Source: Deltaproteobacteria bacterium
Lineage (GTDB): Bacteria > Desulfobacterota > Desulfobulbia > Desulfobulbales > Desulfocapsaceae
NCBI GenBank assembly: GCA_021779275.1
Contig: JAJYAX010000080.1
Span: 1 to 7,093 of the forward strand
Direction of reading: 5' to 3'
DNA length: 7,093 bases
Under the pieces are notes generated by a model. That model did not search any database, had not been told where the DNA came from, and was given only the letters and a program-made list of their open reading frames with translations. Both the position numbers and the translations under genes were made by a program. Shown here piece after piece: positions 1 to 6,545 of this stretch. Every line of letters begins with the position of its first letter. Positions within the stretch are counted from its first letter, which is position 1.

Positions 1-1175
1 AGCAGCTCGTCGACGGTGACGAAGGTCGCCTTCCTAGTCGACATCTTCACCTGCTTGCCGTCGCGGGTAAGCGTCACGAATTGATGCAGAACGACCGTCA
101 CCTTGGAGGGATCATAGCCCAAGGCCTGGACGCCTGCCAGCACATCGGGGACGGTGGCGATATGGTCGGAGCCGAAGATATCGACCAGCCAGTCGAAATT
201 CCGGCGAAATTTTTCCCGGTGATAGGCGATGTCCGGCAGCCTGTAGGTCGGCTCCCCCGAACTCTTGATGATCACCCGGTCCTTCTCCTGACCGAAATCG
301 GTGGTCTTGAACCAAACGGCCCCGTCGTGTTCATAGACCAGCCCCTTTTCCCGCAGCTCGGCCACCACCGAATCGACATGGCCATTTTCATACAGGGACT
401 GCTCATTATAATAGTTGTCAAAGACGATCCCCATACGCGCAAGCGTGCCGGAGATGTCCTTGAAGATCATCTCTTCCGCCCTGGCCTTGAAGGGGGTGAC
501 ATCGTCATGATTTTTAAGCGAATCCCCCACCTCATCAATGAGCGACTGGGCGATCTCCCTGATGTACTCGCCCTGATAGCCGTCCTCGGGGAAGGGATGC
601 TCGACGCCTAGCAGTTCCAGATAGCGCGCCCGCGTCGATTCGCCAAGCACCCGCATCTGCCGGCCGGCGTTATTGTAATAGTATTCCCGATAGACGCTGT
701 GCCCGGTGGCCTCCAGAAGGCGGGCGATGGCATCGCCCAGGATCGCCTGGCGGCCGTGGCCGATGCTGAGAGGTCCGGTGGGATTGGCGCTGACAAATTC
801 CACCATCACCCGGCGGTCCTGGCCGATCCGGGACCGGCCGAAGGTATCCGCGTCGGCAAGTACGGCCGGGATCAGCCGCTGCCAGACCTCTTCCCTGATA
901 TGAATATTGACAAAGCCCGGGCCCGCAATCTCGGTATGGTCGACAAAATCGGTCTGCCTTGCCAGAAGCCCTGCGAGAACCGAGGCAATGTCACGCGGCT
1001 TACGCTTTTCAATGCCGGCAAGCACCAGGGCCATATTGGTAGAAAAATCGCCCTGCCCCTCATGCTTGGGCACCTCGAGGGTAAATCTCCCGGCGCCCTG
1101 ATCTGACCAGGAACCGTCTTCAACACCCTGCCGGAAGCAGGCATCAAGAATCGTTTTCAGCTGTGAACGGATCAT
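1..1175 (-). CDS. argS: Arginyl-tRNA synthetase, 3' end beyond window
   Basis: Class Ia aminoacyl-tRNA synthetase that charges tRNA-Arg with arginine in the cytoplasm, using ATP. The first 391 codons are in the window; the family is about 550-590 residues, so roughly the last third (anticodon-binding domain) lies beyond position 1. The N-terminal tRNA-binding (Add-1 type) domain occupies about residues 1-110. The HIGH-type ATP motif follows in ANPTGPLSIGHGR, with S137-I-G-H140, and the second signature is KMSTR at residues 377-381. The first HIGH position is Ser, where ArgRS more often has His. The ATG at 1173-1175 overlaps the alr stop as ATGA and has only a weak purine-rich site before it (GAAGAG), so translation is probably coupled to alr. 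The identity is firm; the open point is only the unseen C-terminus. Confidence 0.97.
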   Translation of the reverse strand, partial: MIRSQLKTILDACFRQGVEDGSWSDQGAGRFTLEVPKHEGQGDFSTNMALVLAGIEKRKPRDIASVLAGLLARQTDFVDHTEIAGPGFVNIHIREEVWQRLIPAVLADADTFGRSRIGQDRRVMVEFVSANPTGPLSIGHGRQAILGDAIARLLEATGHSVYREYYYNNAGRQMRVLGESTRARYLELLGVEHPFPEDGYQGEYIREIAQSLIDEVGDSLKNHDDVTPFKARAEEMIFKDISGTLARMGIVFDNYYNEQSLYENGHVDSVVAELREKGLVYEHDGAVWFKTTDFGQEKDRVIIKSSGEPTYRLPDIAYHREKFRRNFDWLVDIFGSDHIATVPDVLAGVQALGYDPSKVTVVLHQFVTLTRDGKQVKMSTRKATFVTVDEL

Positions 1176-2314
1176 ATCTCTTCGTTTATATAGGTTCTTT
1201 CATTGTTATTGCCGATAAGGCAAAGGACTTCGTAACTTATGGTGCCGGCCCAGGCGGCTATCTCATCGGCGGTAATCAATTCCTGTCCCTGCCTGCCCAG
1301 CACCACCACCTCGTCTCCGGGCATAACGCCCTCGATATCGGAGATATCGGCCATGCACATATTCATACAGATCCTGCCCCGGATAGGCGCCCTTCGCCCC
1401 CTTATCAACACCTCTCCGCGATTGGAAAGACTGCGGAGATACCCGTCTTCATAACCGACAGGGAGAATGGCCAGACGGGCCGCCGCGGGGGTTATATAGG
1501 TGTGCCCGTAACTGACGCCGGCCCCGGCCGGCACCGTTTTCACCTGGAGCACCTGGGTGGTGAAGGACATCGCGGGGAGAAGCTTCTCCCCCATGGCGCG
1601 TCTCCTCCCTTCCTCTCCGTCAGGATAGTAGCCATAGAGGGAAATTCCCGGTCTGACCATATCGCCGCAGGTCTCGGGAAAGTTAAACACCCCGCCGGAA
1701 TTGGCAATATGCCGGATTCCATCACACCTGGCGTTGATCCTGTCGCACATCGCGGTATAACTATCATAACTCTTCCCTGTATTGTCCGAATCAGGATCGT
1801 CGGCTTGAGAGAAATGACTGACTATGCCTGCAAGATAGAGGGAAGGCAGCGAACACATCCTGTCGAGGAAGGCATCAACCTGCTCCGGCAGCAGCCCCAG
1901 CCTGCTCATCCCCGAGTCCACCTTCAGATGTATGCCGATTCTCCTGCCGGCCTTTACCGCCGCGTTTGCAAGACACTCAGCCGTCTCAATCCGGAACACA
2001 ACCGGGGTCAGATCGTACTGGAGGACCAGATTGACATGCTCATGCATAAACCCGAGCATGATAAGAATCTCGCCTCTGATCCCGGCCTTCCTGAGGGTCA
2101 CCGCCTCGTCTATCTCCGCCACGCCGAAGGTCTTACAACCGGCGGCCGCAAAGACCTCCGCCGCCCTTGCCATATCATGACCATAACCATCGGCCTTGAC
2201 CATGGCCAGGACCGCAACTCCGGCCTTTTTCTGAATGATCCTGAAATTGTGACGCAGGGCCTTGGGGCTGATGCTCACCCGGTTATAGGAACGCGCTGTC
2301 GAGGATACTTTCAT
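1172..2314 (-). CDS. alr: Alanine racemase, PLP-dependent
   Basis: Interconverts L- and D-alanine in the cytoplasm, supplying D-Ala for peptidoglycan. The product is 380 residues, normal for the family. The N-terminal TIM barrel carries the PLP lysine K40 in MVKADGYGH, then KVDSGMSRLG (about 131-140) and the phosphate/pyridine-binding region with R221 in VRPGISLYG. The C-terminal beta domain carries the catalytic tyrosine Y269 in GVSYGHTY and the substrate-site MNM at about 317. K40, R221 and Y269 sit within a few residues of K39, R219 and Y265 of the Geobacillus enzyme, which supports this start. A GTG at 2324-2326 would add four residues, but it overlaps the GGAGGT ribosome binding site (2325-2330), which is better placed for the ATG at 2312-2314. 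It lies 27 bases after an unknown membrane-protein gene and overlaps argS by four bases, so all three are probably one transcript. Confidence 0.96.
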   Translation of the reverse strand: MKVSSTARSYNRVSISPKALRHNFRIIQKKAGVAVLAMVKADGYGHDMARAAEVFAAAGCKTFGVAEIDEAVTLRKAGIRGEILIMLGFMHEHVNLVLQYDLTPVVFRIETAECLANAAVKAGRRIGIHLKVDSGMSRLGLLPEQVDAFLDRMCSLPSLYLAGIVSHFSQADDPDSDNTGKSYDSYTAMCDRINARCDGIRHIANSGGVFNFPETCGDMVRPGISLYGYYPDGEEGRRRAMGEKLLPAMSFTTQVLQVKTVPAGAGVSYGHTYITPAAARLAILPVGYEDGYLRSLSNRGEVLIRGRRAPIRGRICMNMCMADISDIEGVMPGDEVVVLGRQGQELITADEIAAWAGTISYEVLCLIGNNNERTYINEEI

Positions 2315-2341
2315 TGAACACCCCACCTCCGGTTCAGGGCG

Positions 2342-2773
2342 CTAGGCGCCATGATACCAGCATATCCACGCATGTCTGCTGGACATGAAAATGGCCCAGC
2401 CGATGGTCACGTAGAGCAGGCCGAGCAGGTATCCCGGCAGAGAAGAATGACGCAATCCATACCCTGCCGCCATCATTAATAAAACCAGCATCCACGTCTT
2501 CATCGAATACACAGCTCCGAGACAGGTCCCGTCCGCCAGACGCAGAATACGGTCCAGGCTTCTTTTCGCGGTCTTGTCAAGGAACAGGATCGATTTGAGG
2601 GTGCCGAGAGCCAGGGCGGGAAGAACCAGCCAGACCCGCCCGGCCCCAATCAGCCATAGACCCCCGCGGACCATCAGCATAATCCCGATACCCGTCCAGA
2701 GAACGGCTGCAAGGACGATATGAACACGCTGCGGAGCTCCGGGTTTGAATCGAACCAGCATTTTTTTTAACAT
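2342..2773 (-). CDS. Small four-helix membrane protein, function unknown
   Basis: A 143-residue protein that I cannot assign to a named family, although similar hypothetical proteins seem familiar from Geobacter-like bacteria (from memory). Hydrophobic stretches at about residues 18-36, 47-65, 93-107 and 112-131 predict four membrane helices. A basic, polar loop at about 66-80 (FLDKTAKRSLDRILR) leads into an ADGTCLGAVYS segment, and the C-terminal tail is rich in Trp and His. The start is uncertain. The frame stays open to a GTG at 2839, but that codon and the next 20 fall in or before the ferredoxin terminator. The ATG at 2771-2773 is chosen; another lies at 2759-2761. Neither has a clear ribosome binding site. 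It precedes alr by 27 bases and is likely co-transcribed with alr and argS, but this says little about its job. Confidence 0.75.
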   Translation of the reverse strand: MLKKMLVRFKPGAPQRVHIVLAAVLWTGIGIMLMVRGGLWLIGAGRVWLVLPALALGTLKSILFLDKTAKRSLDRILRLADGTCLGAVYSMKTWMLVLLMMAAGYGLRHSSLPGYLLGLLYVTIGWAIFMSSRHAWICWYHGA

Positions 2774-2787
2774 GAGAGCCGCGGACC

Positions 2788-2829
2788 GAAAATAAAATAA
2801 GCCCACCCCCCTTTGCAGGGAGATGGGCT
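2788..2829 (-). terminator. Rho-independent terminator of the ferredoxin gene
   Basis: On the minus strand a 12-base arm (AGCCCATCTCCC) and a 12-base arm (GGGGGGTGGGCT) flank the six-base loop TGCAAA. All twelve positions pair, two of them as G-U. A U-rich run (TATTTTATTTT) follows at once. It starts 25 bases after the ferredoxin stop codon and ends about 15 bases before the chosen start of the next gene on the same strand. Confidence 0.9.
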
Positions 2830-2854
2830 CAAAGACCACTGAATACTGTACTGC

Positions 2855-3040
2855 TTAGCTTTCGGTTACAGTAATTGCGCCTTCAGGACAAACCTCGACA
2901 CAGGTCTCGCAACCAAGACACTCATCCATCTCAACGGGCTCGGATTTGCCGTCTTCAAGCTCGAACACCTGTGCGGGACAGGCATTGACACATTCCTCAC
3001 AACCGGTACATTTATCTTTATCTACAACAACTTCAAACAT
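2855..3040 (-). CDS. 2[4Fe-4S] ferredoxin
   Basis: A 61-residue low-potential electron carrier of the clostridial/bacterial type, acting in the cytoplasm. Two complete cluster motifs of the form CxxCxxCxxxCP are visible: C11, C14, C17, C21 and C41, C44, C47, C51. The protein is acidic, as usual for these carriers, and is the full length of the short family without extensions. The ATG at 3038-3040 is preceded by GGAGGT with good spacing, so the start is secure. It appears monocistronic: a strong terminator follows and the upstream region is divergent. Its redox partner cannot be told from the window; such ferredoxins serve oxidoreductases of anaerobic metabolism. Confidence 0.96.
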   Translation of the reverse strand: MFEVVVDKDKCTGCEECVNACPAQVFELEDGKSEPVEMDECLGCETCVEVCPEGAITVTES

Positions 3041-3136
3041 GATACACCTCCACGGTAAAAGAATTAAAAAACATCTCGCATATTTTAATAAGCAAAGAAT
3101 CTGCTAGCACAAATTCGTTTTTTTGCATTACGATCC

Positions 3137-3163
3137 ATTAATTCAGGACCGGATTTTTGTCAA
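3137..3163 (-). promoter_or_regulatory. Candidate promoter of the ferredoxin gene
   Basis: Read on the minus strand, a perfect TTGACA (3158-3163) is followed after 15 bases by ATTAAT (3137-3142), which matches four of six positions of the -10 consensus. The spacing is shorter than the usual 17, and the 5' leader would be about 90 bases in AT-rich DNA. An alternative weak -10 (TATTAA) lies nearer the gene. It is supported only by motif match. Confidence 0.4.
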
Positions 3164-3239
3164 GAAAAATTCTCCCTTAATTTTTTTTCAAATCCGTCAT
3201 TTTCGCTCCCCCCTGTTTGCGGCTTTTATTGACAAATTC

Positions 3240-3267
3240 TTGACAAGATCTCCAGGCGAAGTAACAT
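3240..3267 (+). promoter_or_regulatory. Sigma-70-type promoter for the kup operon
   Basis: A perfect TTGACA at 3240-3245 is followed after 16 bases by TAACAT (3262-3267), four of six matches to TATAAT. Transcription would start near 3274, just before the first conserved bases of the riboswitch, which is where a riboswitch promoter should lie. A second TTGACA at 3229-3234 has no matching -10 at normal spacing. Confidence 0.65.
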
Positions 3268-3277
3268 TGTCGAAAAA

Positions 3278-3420
3278 GCAGCCGAGATCCGGTCAGAATT
3301 GAACGGATGCGGGGGACCCAGGTAACAGGGGCGCATTCCAAAAAACGGTGCAGAACCGTTTGCGGATAGAGAACTTGCAGTCTCAAGCCCGTCAGCTAAC
3401 CTCGTAGGCATCTGGAAGGA
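3278..3420 (+). promoter_or_regulatory. c-di-AMP riboswitch aptamer (ydaO/yuaA class)
   Basis: Leader RNA of kup that resembles the ydaO/yuaA class, which senses cyclic di-AMP and commonly turns off K+ transporter and cell-wall genes. Conserved blocks appear in the expected order. GCCGAGATCC (3281-3290) is followed by a stem ATCCG/CGGAT (3287-3291 with 3304-3308). Then comes GGGGGACCCA with GGGGCG and AUUCC (3311-3339). A perfect seven-base hairpin follows (3343-3349 with 3355-3361, loop GCAGA), then GGATA and a GAGA/TCTC stem (3364-3384). The hallmark CCCGTCAGCTAAC is at 3388-3400, followed by CUCGUAGGC. The closing P1 stem is short as drawn: only GCC/GGC (3281-3283 with 3407-3409) pairs without interruption. 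The position upstream of a K+ importer fits the class. Confidence 0.92.
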
Positions 3421-3438
3421 CTACTGACAGCGCCATCG

Positions 3439-3475
3439 ATGCCGCTTGCCTTTGTAGGCCGGCGGCATTTTTTTT
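3439..3475 (+). terminator. Riboswitch expression-platform terminator
   Basis: ATGCCGC (3439-3445) pairs perfectly with GCGGCAT (3462-3468), an inner GCC/GGC stem forms within the loop, and eight consecutive T residues (3468-3475) follow. It stands between the c-di-AMP aptamer and the kup start, so it acts as the conditional terminator of the leader. The GATGCC that includes its 5' arm (3438-3443) can instead pair with GGCATC at the 3' edge of the aptamer (3407-3412), forming an antiterminator when ligand is absent. Confidence 0.92.
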
Positions 3476-3478
3476 AAA

Positions 3479-3500
3479 CTGGACACAGTGGTACGTCCAG
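3479..3500 (+). repeat. Short inverted repeat in the kup leader
   Basis: CTGGAC (3479-3484) and GTCCAG (3495-3500) form a perfect six-base stem with a ten-base loop, only a few bases after the T-run of the riboswitch terminator and about 60 bases before the kup start. No U-run follows it. It may simply structure the 5' end of the untranslated leader in read-through transcripts; no function can be assigned. Confidence 0.4.
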
Positions 3501-3561
3501 AGATGCTCAGGATCATGGCCGTCAGGAGTCAGGTATTTTTTCCGCAGCGCTGAGGATTTTT

Positions 3562-5379
3562 ATGGAACACGAAGAGACCGGCTCATTCTGGAGTGGGGTC
3601 GTCAGATCCATGGGACTGGTATTTGGCGATATCGGCACCAGCCCGATTTATACCCTAACGGTCGTTTTCCTGCTGACCGAACCAACGGAAAGCAATGTCT
3701 TCGGCATCCTTTCGCTGGTCTTCTGGACCATGACCATCCTGGTATCCGCCGAATACGCCTGGCTAGCCATGAGTCTCGGTCACAAAGGAGAAGGCGGCAC
3801 CATCGTCTTAAAAGAGATCCTTGCCAAAAAACTTCTCCCCGCCCGCAAGATGGGATTCGTTGTCTTTCTCTCCTATATCGGTGTCTGCCTCCTGCTGGGC
3901 GACGGCGTCATAACCCCGGCCATCTCCATCCTTTCAGCGGTTGAGGGCCTGGCGTACATTCCCGGCCTGGAGACGATACACCCCTGGATACTGCTCCTTA
4001 TCGCCATCGTCATCGCCATGGGGTTGTTTGCCATGCAGTCCAAAGGCACCGATAAGGTCGCCGGCGCCTTTGGTCCGATCATGGTGGTCTGGTTTTCGGT
4101 ACTGACACTCTCCGGCCTGGCCTTCATTGTCACCATGCCCTCAATACTGAAGGCTATCAGTCCGTATTATGGACTGAAGTTCATGCTCCACCATGGACTG
4201 GTCGGCTTTTTCGTGCTCTCCGAGGTCATCCTCTGCGCCACCGGCGGCGAGGCCCTCTACGCCGACATGGGGCATCTGGGCCGGAAGCCCATCGTCCATG
4301 CCTGGTATTTCGCCTTCACGGCCCTGATCATCAACTATTTCGGGCAGGGAGTCTATCTCATCCAACATCCGGAGGCCAAGCATTATCTCTTCGGCATGAT
4401 TCAATATCTTACTCCGCACCTCTATATTCCCTTCGTGATCCTGACGATAATGGCCACCATCATCGCCTCCCAGGCGATGATCAGCGGGGTATACTCGGTG
4501 GTCTTTCAGGGAATTACCACCCGGATCCTGCCCCTGCTGCGGGTTGATTTCACCTCAAAACGGATGAAATCACAGATTTACATCGGTTCAGTCAACTGGA
4601 TAATGATGGTGATGGTCCTGCTCATCATGCTCGTCTTCCAGAAATCTGAAAACCTGGCCGCAGCCTATGGCCTGGCGGTTACCGGCACGATGACCATTAC
4701 CGGCCTCATGATGATCATGATCTTCAATCGCTCCAACAGGAGATGGAAGGTGCCGGTCGTTGTGTTTATTACACTTATTGACCTGATCTTTTTCGTTTCC
4801 TGTTTACACAAGATCCCTTCCGGAGGCTACTGGTCCATTATCATCGCCATGCTCCCCCTGATCACCATCCTGATCTGGACCAGGGGACAGCGCGCCCTCT
4901 ACCGGTCGTTCACGGCTCCTAAATTTGCAAGCTACATGAAAATATACGAAAAAATTTACCGGAAGGGGCATATCCCCGGCACCGGCCTCTTCTTTGTCCG
5001 GGATTGGCAGACCATTCCCCCCTACCTGGAACACTGCACCACCCAGAGCAATATCATCTATGAGCGCAATGTGTTGATCTCCATCACCACGACGGATGAA
5101 CCCTTCGGCCTTGAGTGTGCGCTGACAACCGGCCTGGGAACGGGACTGGACGCCTTTGAGATCCGCTCCGGGTATATGGAGATGTTCGACATCGAAGACC
5201 TCCTGCACAAGAACGGCATCCACGAGAAGGTCATCCTCTACGGCACCGAGGATATCGCCACCTCCAACCCCATCTGGAAGGTCTTTGCCATCCTGAAGAA
5301 ACTGACACCCAACTTCGTCCAGTTCCATAACCTTCCCGCCGAAAAACTTCAGGGTGTCGTCACCCGAATGGAAATATAA
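3562..5379 (+). CDS. kup: Kup-type K+ uptake transporter
   Basis: Proton-coupled K+ importer of the Kup/HAK/KT family in the inner membrane. At 605 residues it is close to the 622 of E. coli Kup. The N-terminal signature GLVFGDIGTSPIYT (D23) is present, then LGDGVITPAISILSAVEGL (113-130), GGEALYADMGH (E230) and NLAAAYGLAVTGTM (364-377). About twelve hydrophobic helices fill residues 12-440. A soluble C-terminal domain (about 441-605) ends in TRMEI, comparable to the end of the E. coli protein. D23, E230 and D407 lie at positions matching acidic residues considered important in E. coli Kup (from memory); D114 replaces Glu there, as in many relatives. The ATG has GAGG six bases upstream. It is preceded by a c-di-AMP riboswitch and terminator, so it is expected to be switched off at high c-di-AMP. 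An exchanger gene follows after 2 bases. Confidence 0.96.
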   Translation: MEHEETGSFWSGVVRSMGLVFGDIGTSPIYTLTVVFLLTEPTESNVFGILSLVFWTMTILVSAEYAWLAMSLGHKGEGGTIVLKEILAKKLLPARKMGFVVFLSYIGVCLLLGDGVITPAISILSAVEGLAYIPGLETIHPWILLLIAIVIAMGLFAMQSKGTDKVAGAFGPIMVVWFSVLTLSGLAFIVTMPSILKAISPYYGLKFMLHHGLVGFFVLSEVILCATGGEALYADMGHLGRKPIVHAWYFAFTALIINYFGQGVYLIQHPEAKHYLFGMIQYLTPHLYIPFVILTIMATIIASQAMISGVYSVVFQGITTRILPLLRVDFTSKRMKSQIYIGSVNWIMMVMVLLIMLVFQKSENLAAAYGLAVTGTMTITGLMMIMIFNRSNRRWKVPVVVFITLIDLIFFVSCLHKIPSGGYWSIIIAMLPLITILIWTRGQRALYRSFTAPKFASYMKIYEKIYRKGHIPGTGLFFVRDWQTIPPYLEHCTTQSNIIYERNVLISITTTDEPFGLECALTTGLGTGLDAFEIRSGYMEMFDIEDLLHKNGIHEKVILYGTEDIATSNPIWKVFAILKKLTPNFVQFHNLPAEKLQGVVTRMEI

Positions 5380-5381
5380 TC

Positions 5382-6389
5382 ATGTCTGAATGGATTCTGC
5401 TTCTTGTCGCCCTGGCTATCATCCTGCTGGGGGCCACTGTCTTTACCAACGGTCTCGAATGGTTCGGGAAAAAGATGCGGCTCTCCGACGGTGCGGTCGG
5501 CAGCATCTTCGCCGCCGTCGGCACCGCCCTGCCCGAGACCCTGGTCCCGATTATCGCCATCCTCTTCGGCTCGAAAACCTCGGGTCATCAGATCGGCGTC
5601 GGGGCCATTATCGGCGCACCCTTTATGCTGGGAACACTGGCCATGTTTATCAGCGGTATCGCGGTGATGGTCAATCGGCGCAAGCGCGATGACTATCCGG
5701 TTATGCGGGTCGACACCCAGGTCATGAGGCGGGATATGGCGTACTTCCTGATGCTCTATTCCCTGGCTATCGGCGCCACCTTTGTGGGTTCCCATCCGGT
5801 GATCAAGGTCTTCATCGCCCTGGTGCTCATCCTCCTGTACGGCAACTATGTACTGCAGACCCTGCGGGCAAAAAACAACCACGAGGTGGAGGAATCCGAC
5901 CTGGACCCCTGCTATTTTGCTCCCCGTTCCCATGACCCCAGCCTGGCCATCATCGGCTGCCAGGTCATCGGCTCTCTGCTCCTGATCGTCTGGGGTTCCT
6001 ATATCTTCGTGGATAAGGTCCAGATCCTCTCTCTCCGGATGGGGGTGTCCCCGTTTATTCTGGCCATGATCATCGCCCCGATCGCCACCGAACTGCCGGA
6101 GAAATTCAACAGTGTTATCTGGATAGGGAAAGGCAAGGATACCCTGGCCATCGGCAATATAACCGGAGCCATGGTCTTCCAGGGCTCGGTGATCACCGCC
6201 ATCGGCATCCTGATGACCGAATGGCGGCTTGATACAGCCGCCCTGATCACCGTGGCGCTCACCTTCGCCTCGGTGGGCCTGGCCTACTGCCAGATCCGCC
6301 TGCGCAGACATCTGACGCCGGGAACGCTTCTGGCCGGAGGCTCCTTCTACTTTGTCTTTATGGTGCTGATCCTCTTGGGAATAATCTAG
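5382..6389 (+). CDS. CaCA-superfamily cation exchanger, divergent
   Basis: A 335-residue membrane protein of the Ca2+/cation antiporter fold (sodium/calcium exchanger membrane region), with about ten helices in two inverted halves. Alpha repeat 1 is VGSIFAAVGTALPET (39-53, E52) followed by GVGAIIGAPFMLG. Alpha repeat 2 is ILAMIIAPIATELPEK (226-241, E240) followed by GNITGAMVFQGS (258-269). A hydrophilic cytoplasmic loop (about 162-188) separates the halves. The two glutamates of the P-E motifs are kept. The usual Ser/Thr after the Thr is A49 and E237, and the GSN motif in each half is GAP and GAM, so the ion specificity may not be Na+/Ca2+. It follows kup by 2 bases with only a weak ribosome binding site (GGAAA), which suggests translational coupling and shared c-di-AMP riboswitch control. 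Family membership is confident; the substrate is unknown. Confidence 0.88.
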   Translation: MSEWILLLVALAIILLGATVFTNGLEWFGKKMRLSDGAVGSIFAAVGTALPETLVPIIAILFGSKTSGHQIGVGAIIGAPFMLGTLAMFISGIAVMVNRRKRDDYPVMRVDTQVMRRDMAYFLMLYSLAIGATFVGSHPVIKVFIALVLILLYGNYVLQTLRAKNNHEVEESDLDPCYFAPRSHDPSLAIIGCQVIGSLLLIVWGSYIFVDKVQILSLRMGVSPFILAMIIAPIATELPEKFNSVIWIGKGKDTLAIGNITGAMVFQGSVITAIGILMTEWRLDTAALITVALTFASVGLAYCQIRLRRHLTPGTLLAGGSFYFVFMVLILLGII

Positions 6390-6422
6390 GCGCCCGCCCA
6401 GGATCTCCCTGCACAACGTATT

Positions 6423-6443
6423 GAATCGCTTCCCCGAATCGCT
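6423..6443. repeat. Short tandem direct repeat
   Basis: GAATCGCT occurs at 6423-6430 and 6436-6443, a 13-base period (TGAATCGCTTCCC then CGAATCGCTTTTA), shortly after the exchanger stop codon. It could be a protein-binding site or chance; there are only two copies. Confidence 0.3.
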
Positions 6444-6545
6444 TTTATCTCGCCAAACAAAAAAGAGCATTCCGATTGATCTTTACCTGATTTTTACACA
6501 GGCGTTACTCTTCTTTTACAAAGATGCATTACGGTATAGGCAACG

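Noticed and set aside
81..1106. Plus-strand open frames opposite argS
   Set aside because: The minus strand holds continuous ArgRS sequence with HIGH- and KMSKS-type motifs. The plus frames have no plausible start context or motifs.
1163..2317. A 384-codon open frame on the plus strand opposite alr
   Set aside because: It mirrors the alr frame in GC-rich DNA. Its translation is rich in His, Pro, Gly and Arg with no family motifs, whereas the minus strand shows complete alanine racemase motifs.
2774..2839. N-terminal extension of the small membrane protein from a GTG at 2839
   Set aside because: The extra 22 codons are translated from the ferredoxin terminator hairpin and its U-run, and there is no ribosome binding site before the GTG.
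3177..3411. Two short minus-strand open frames in the intergenic region
   Set aside because: They lie across the kup promoter and the c-di-AMP aptamer, lack ribosome binding sites, and read as low-information translations.
4141..5328. Minus-strand open frames inside kup
   Set aside because: They are antisense shadows of kup with no supporting motifs or ribosome binding sites.
5349..6470. A 373-codon open frame on the minus strand opposite the exchanger
   Set aside because: It is the antisense of a high-GC coding region, with a biased Asp/Gly/His/Gln composition and no recognisable domain. The plus strand encodes a clear membrane exchanger.
6455..6490. Possible minus-strand terminator (AAAGA/TCTTT followed by T residues)
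   Set aside because: The stem is only five AT-rich pairs around a long loop, and no minus-strand gene ends nearby.
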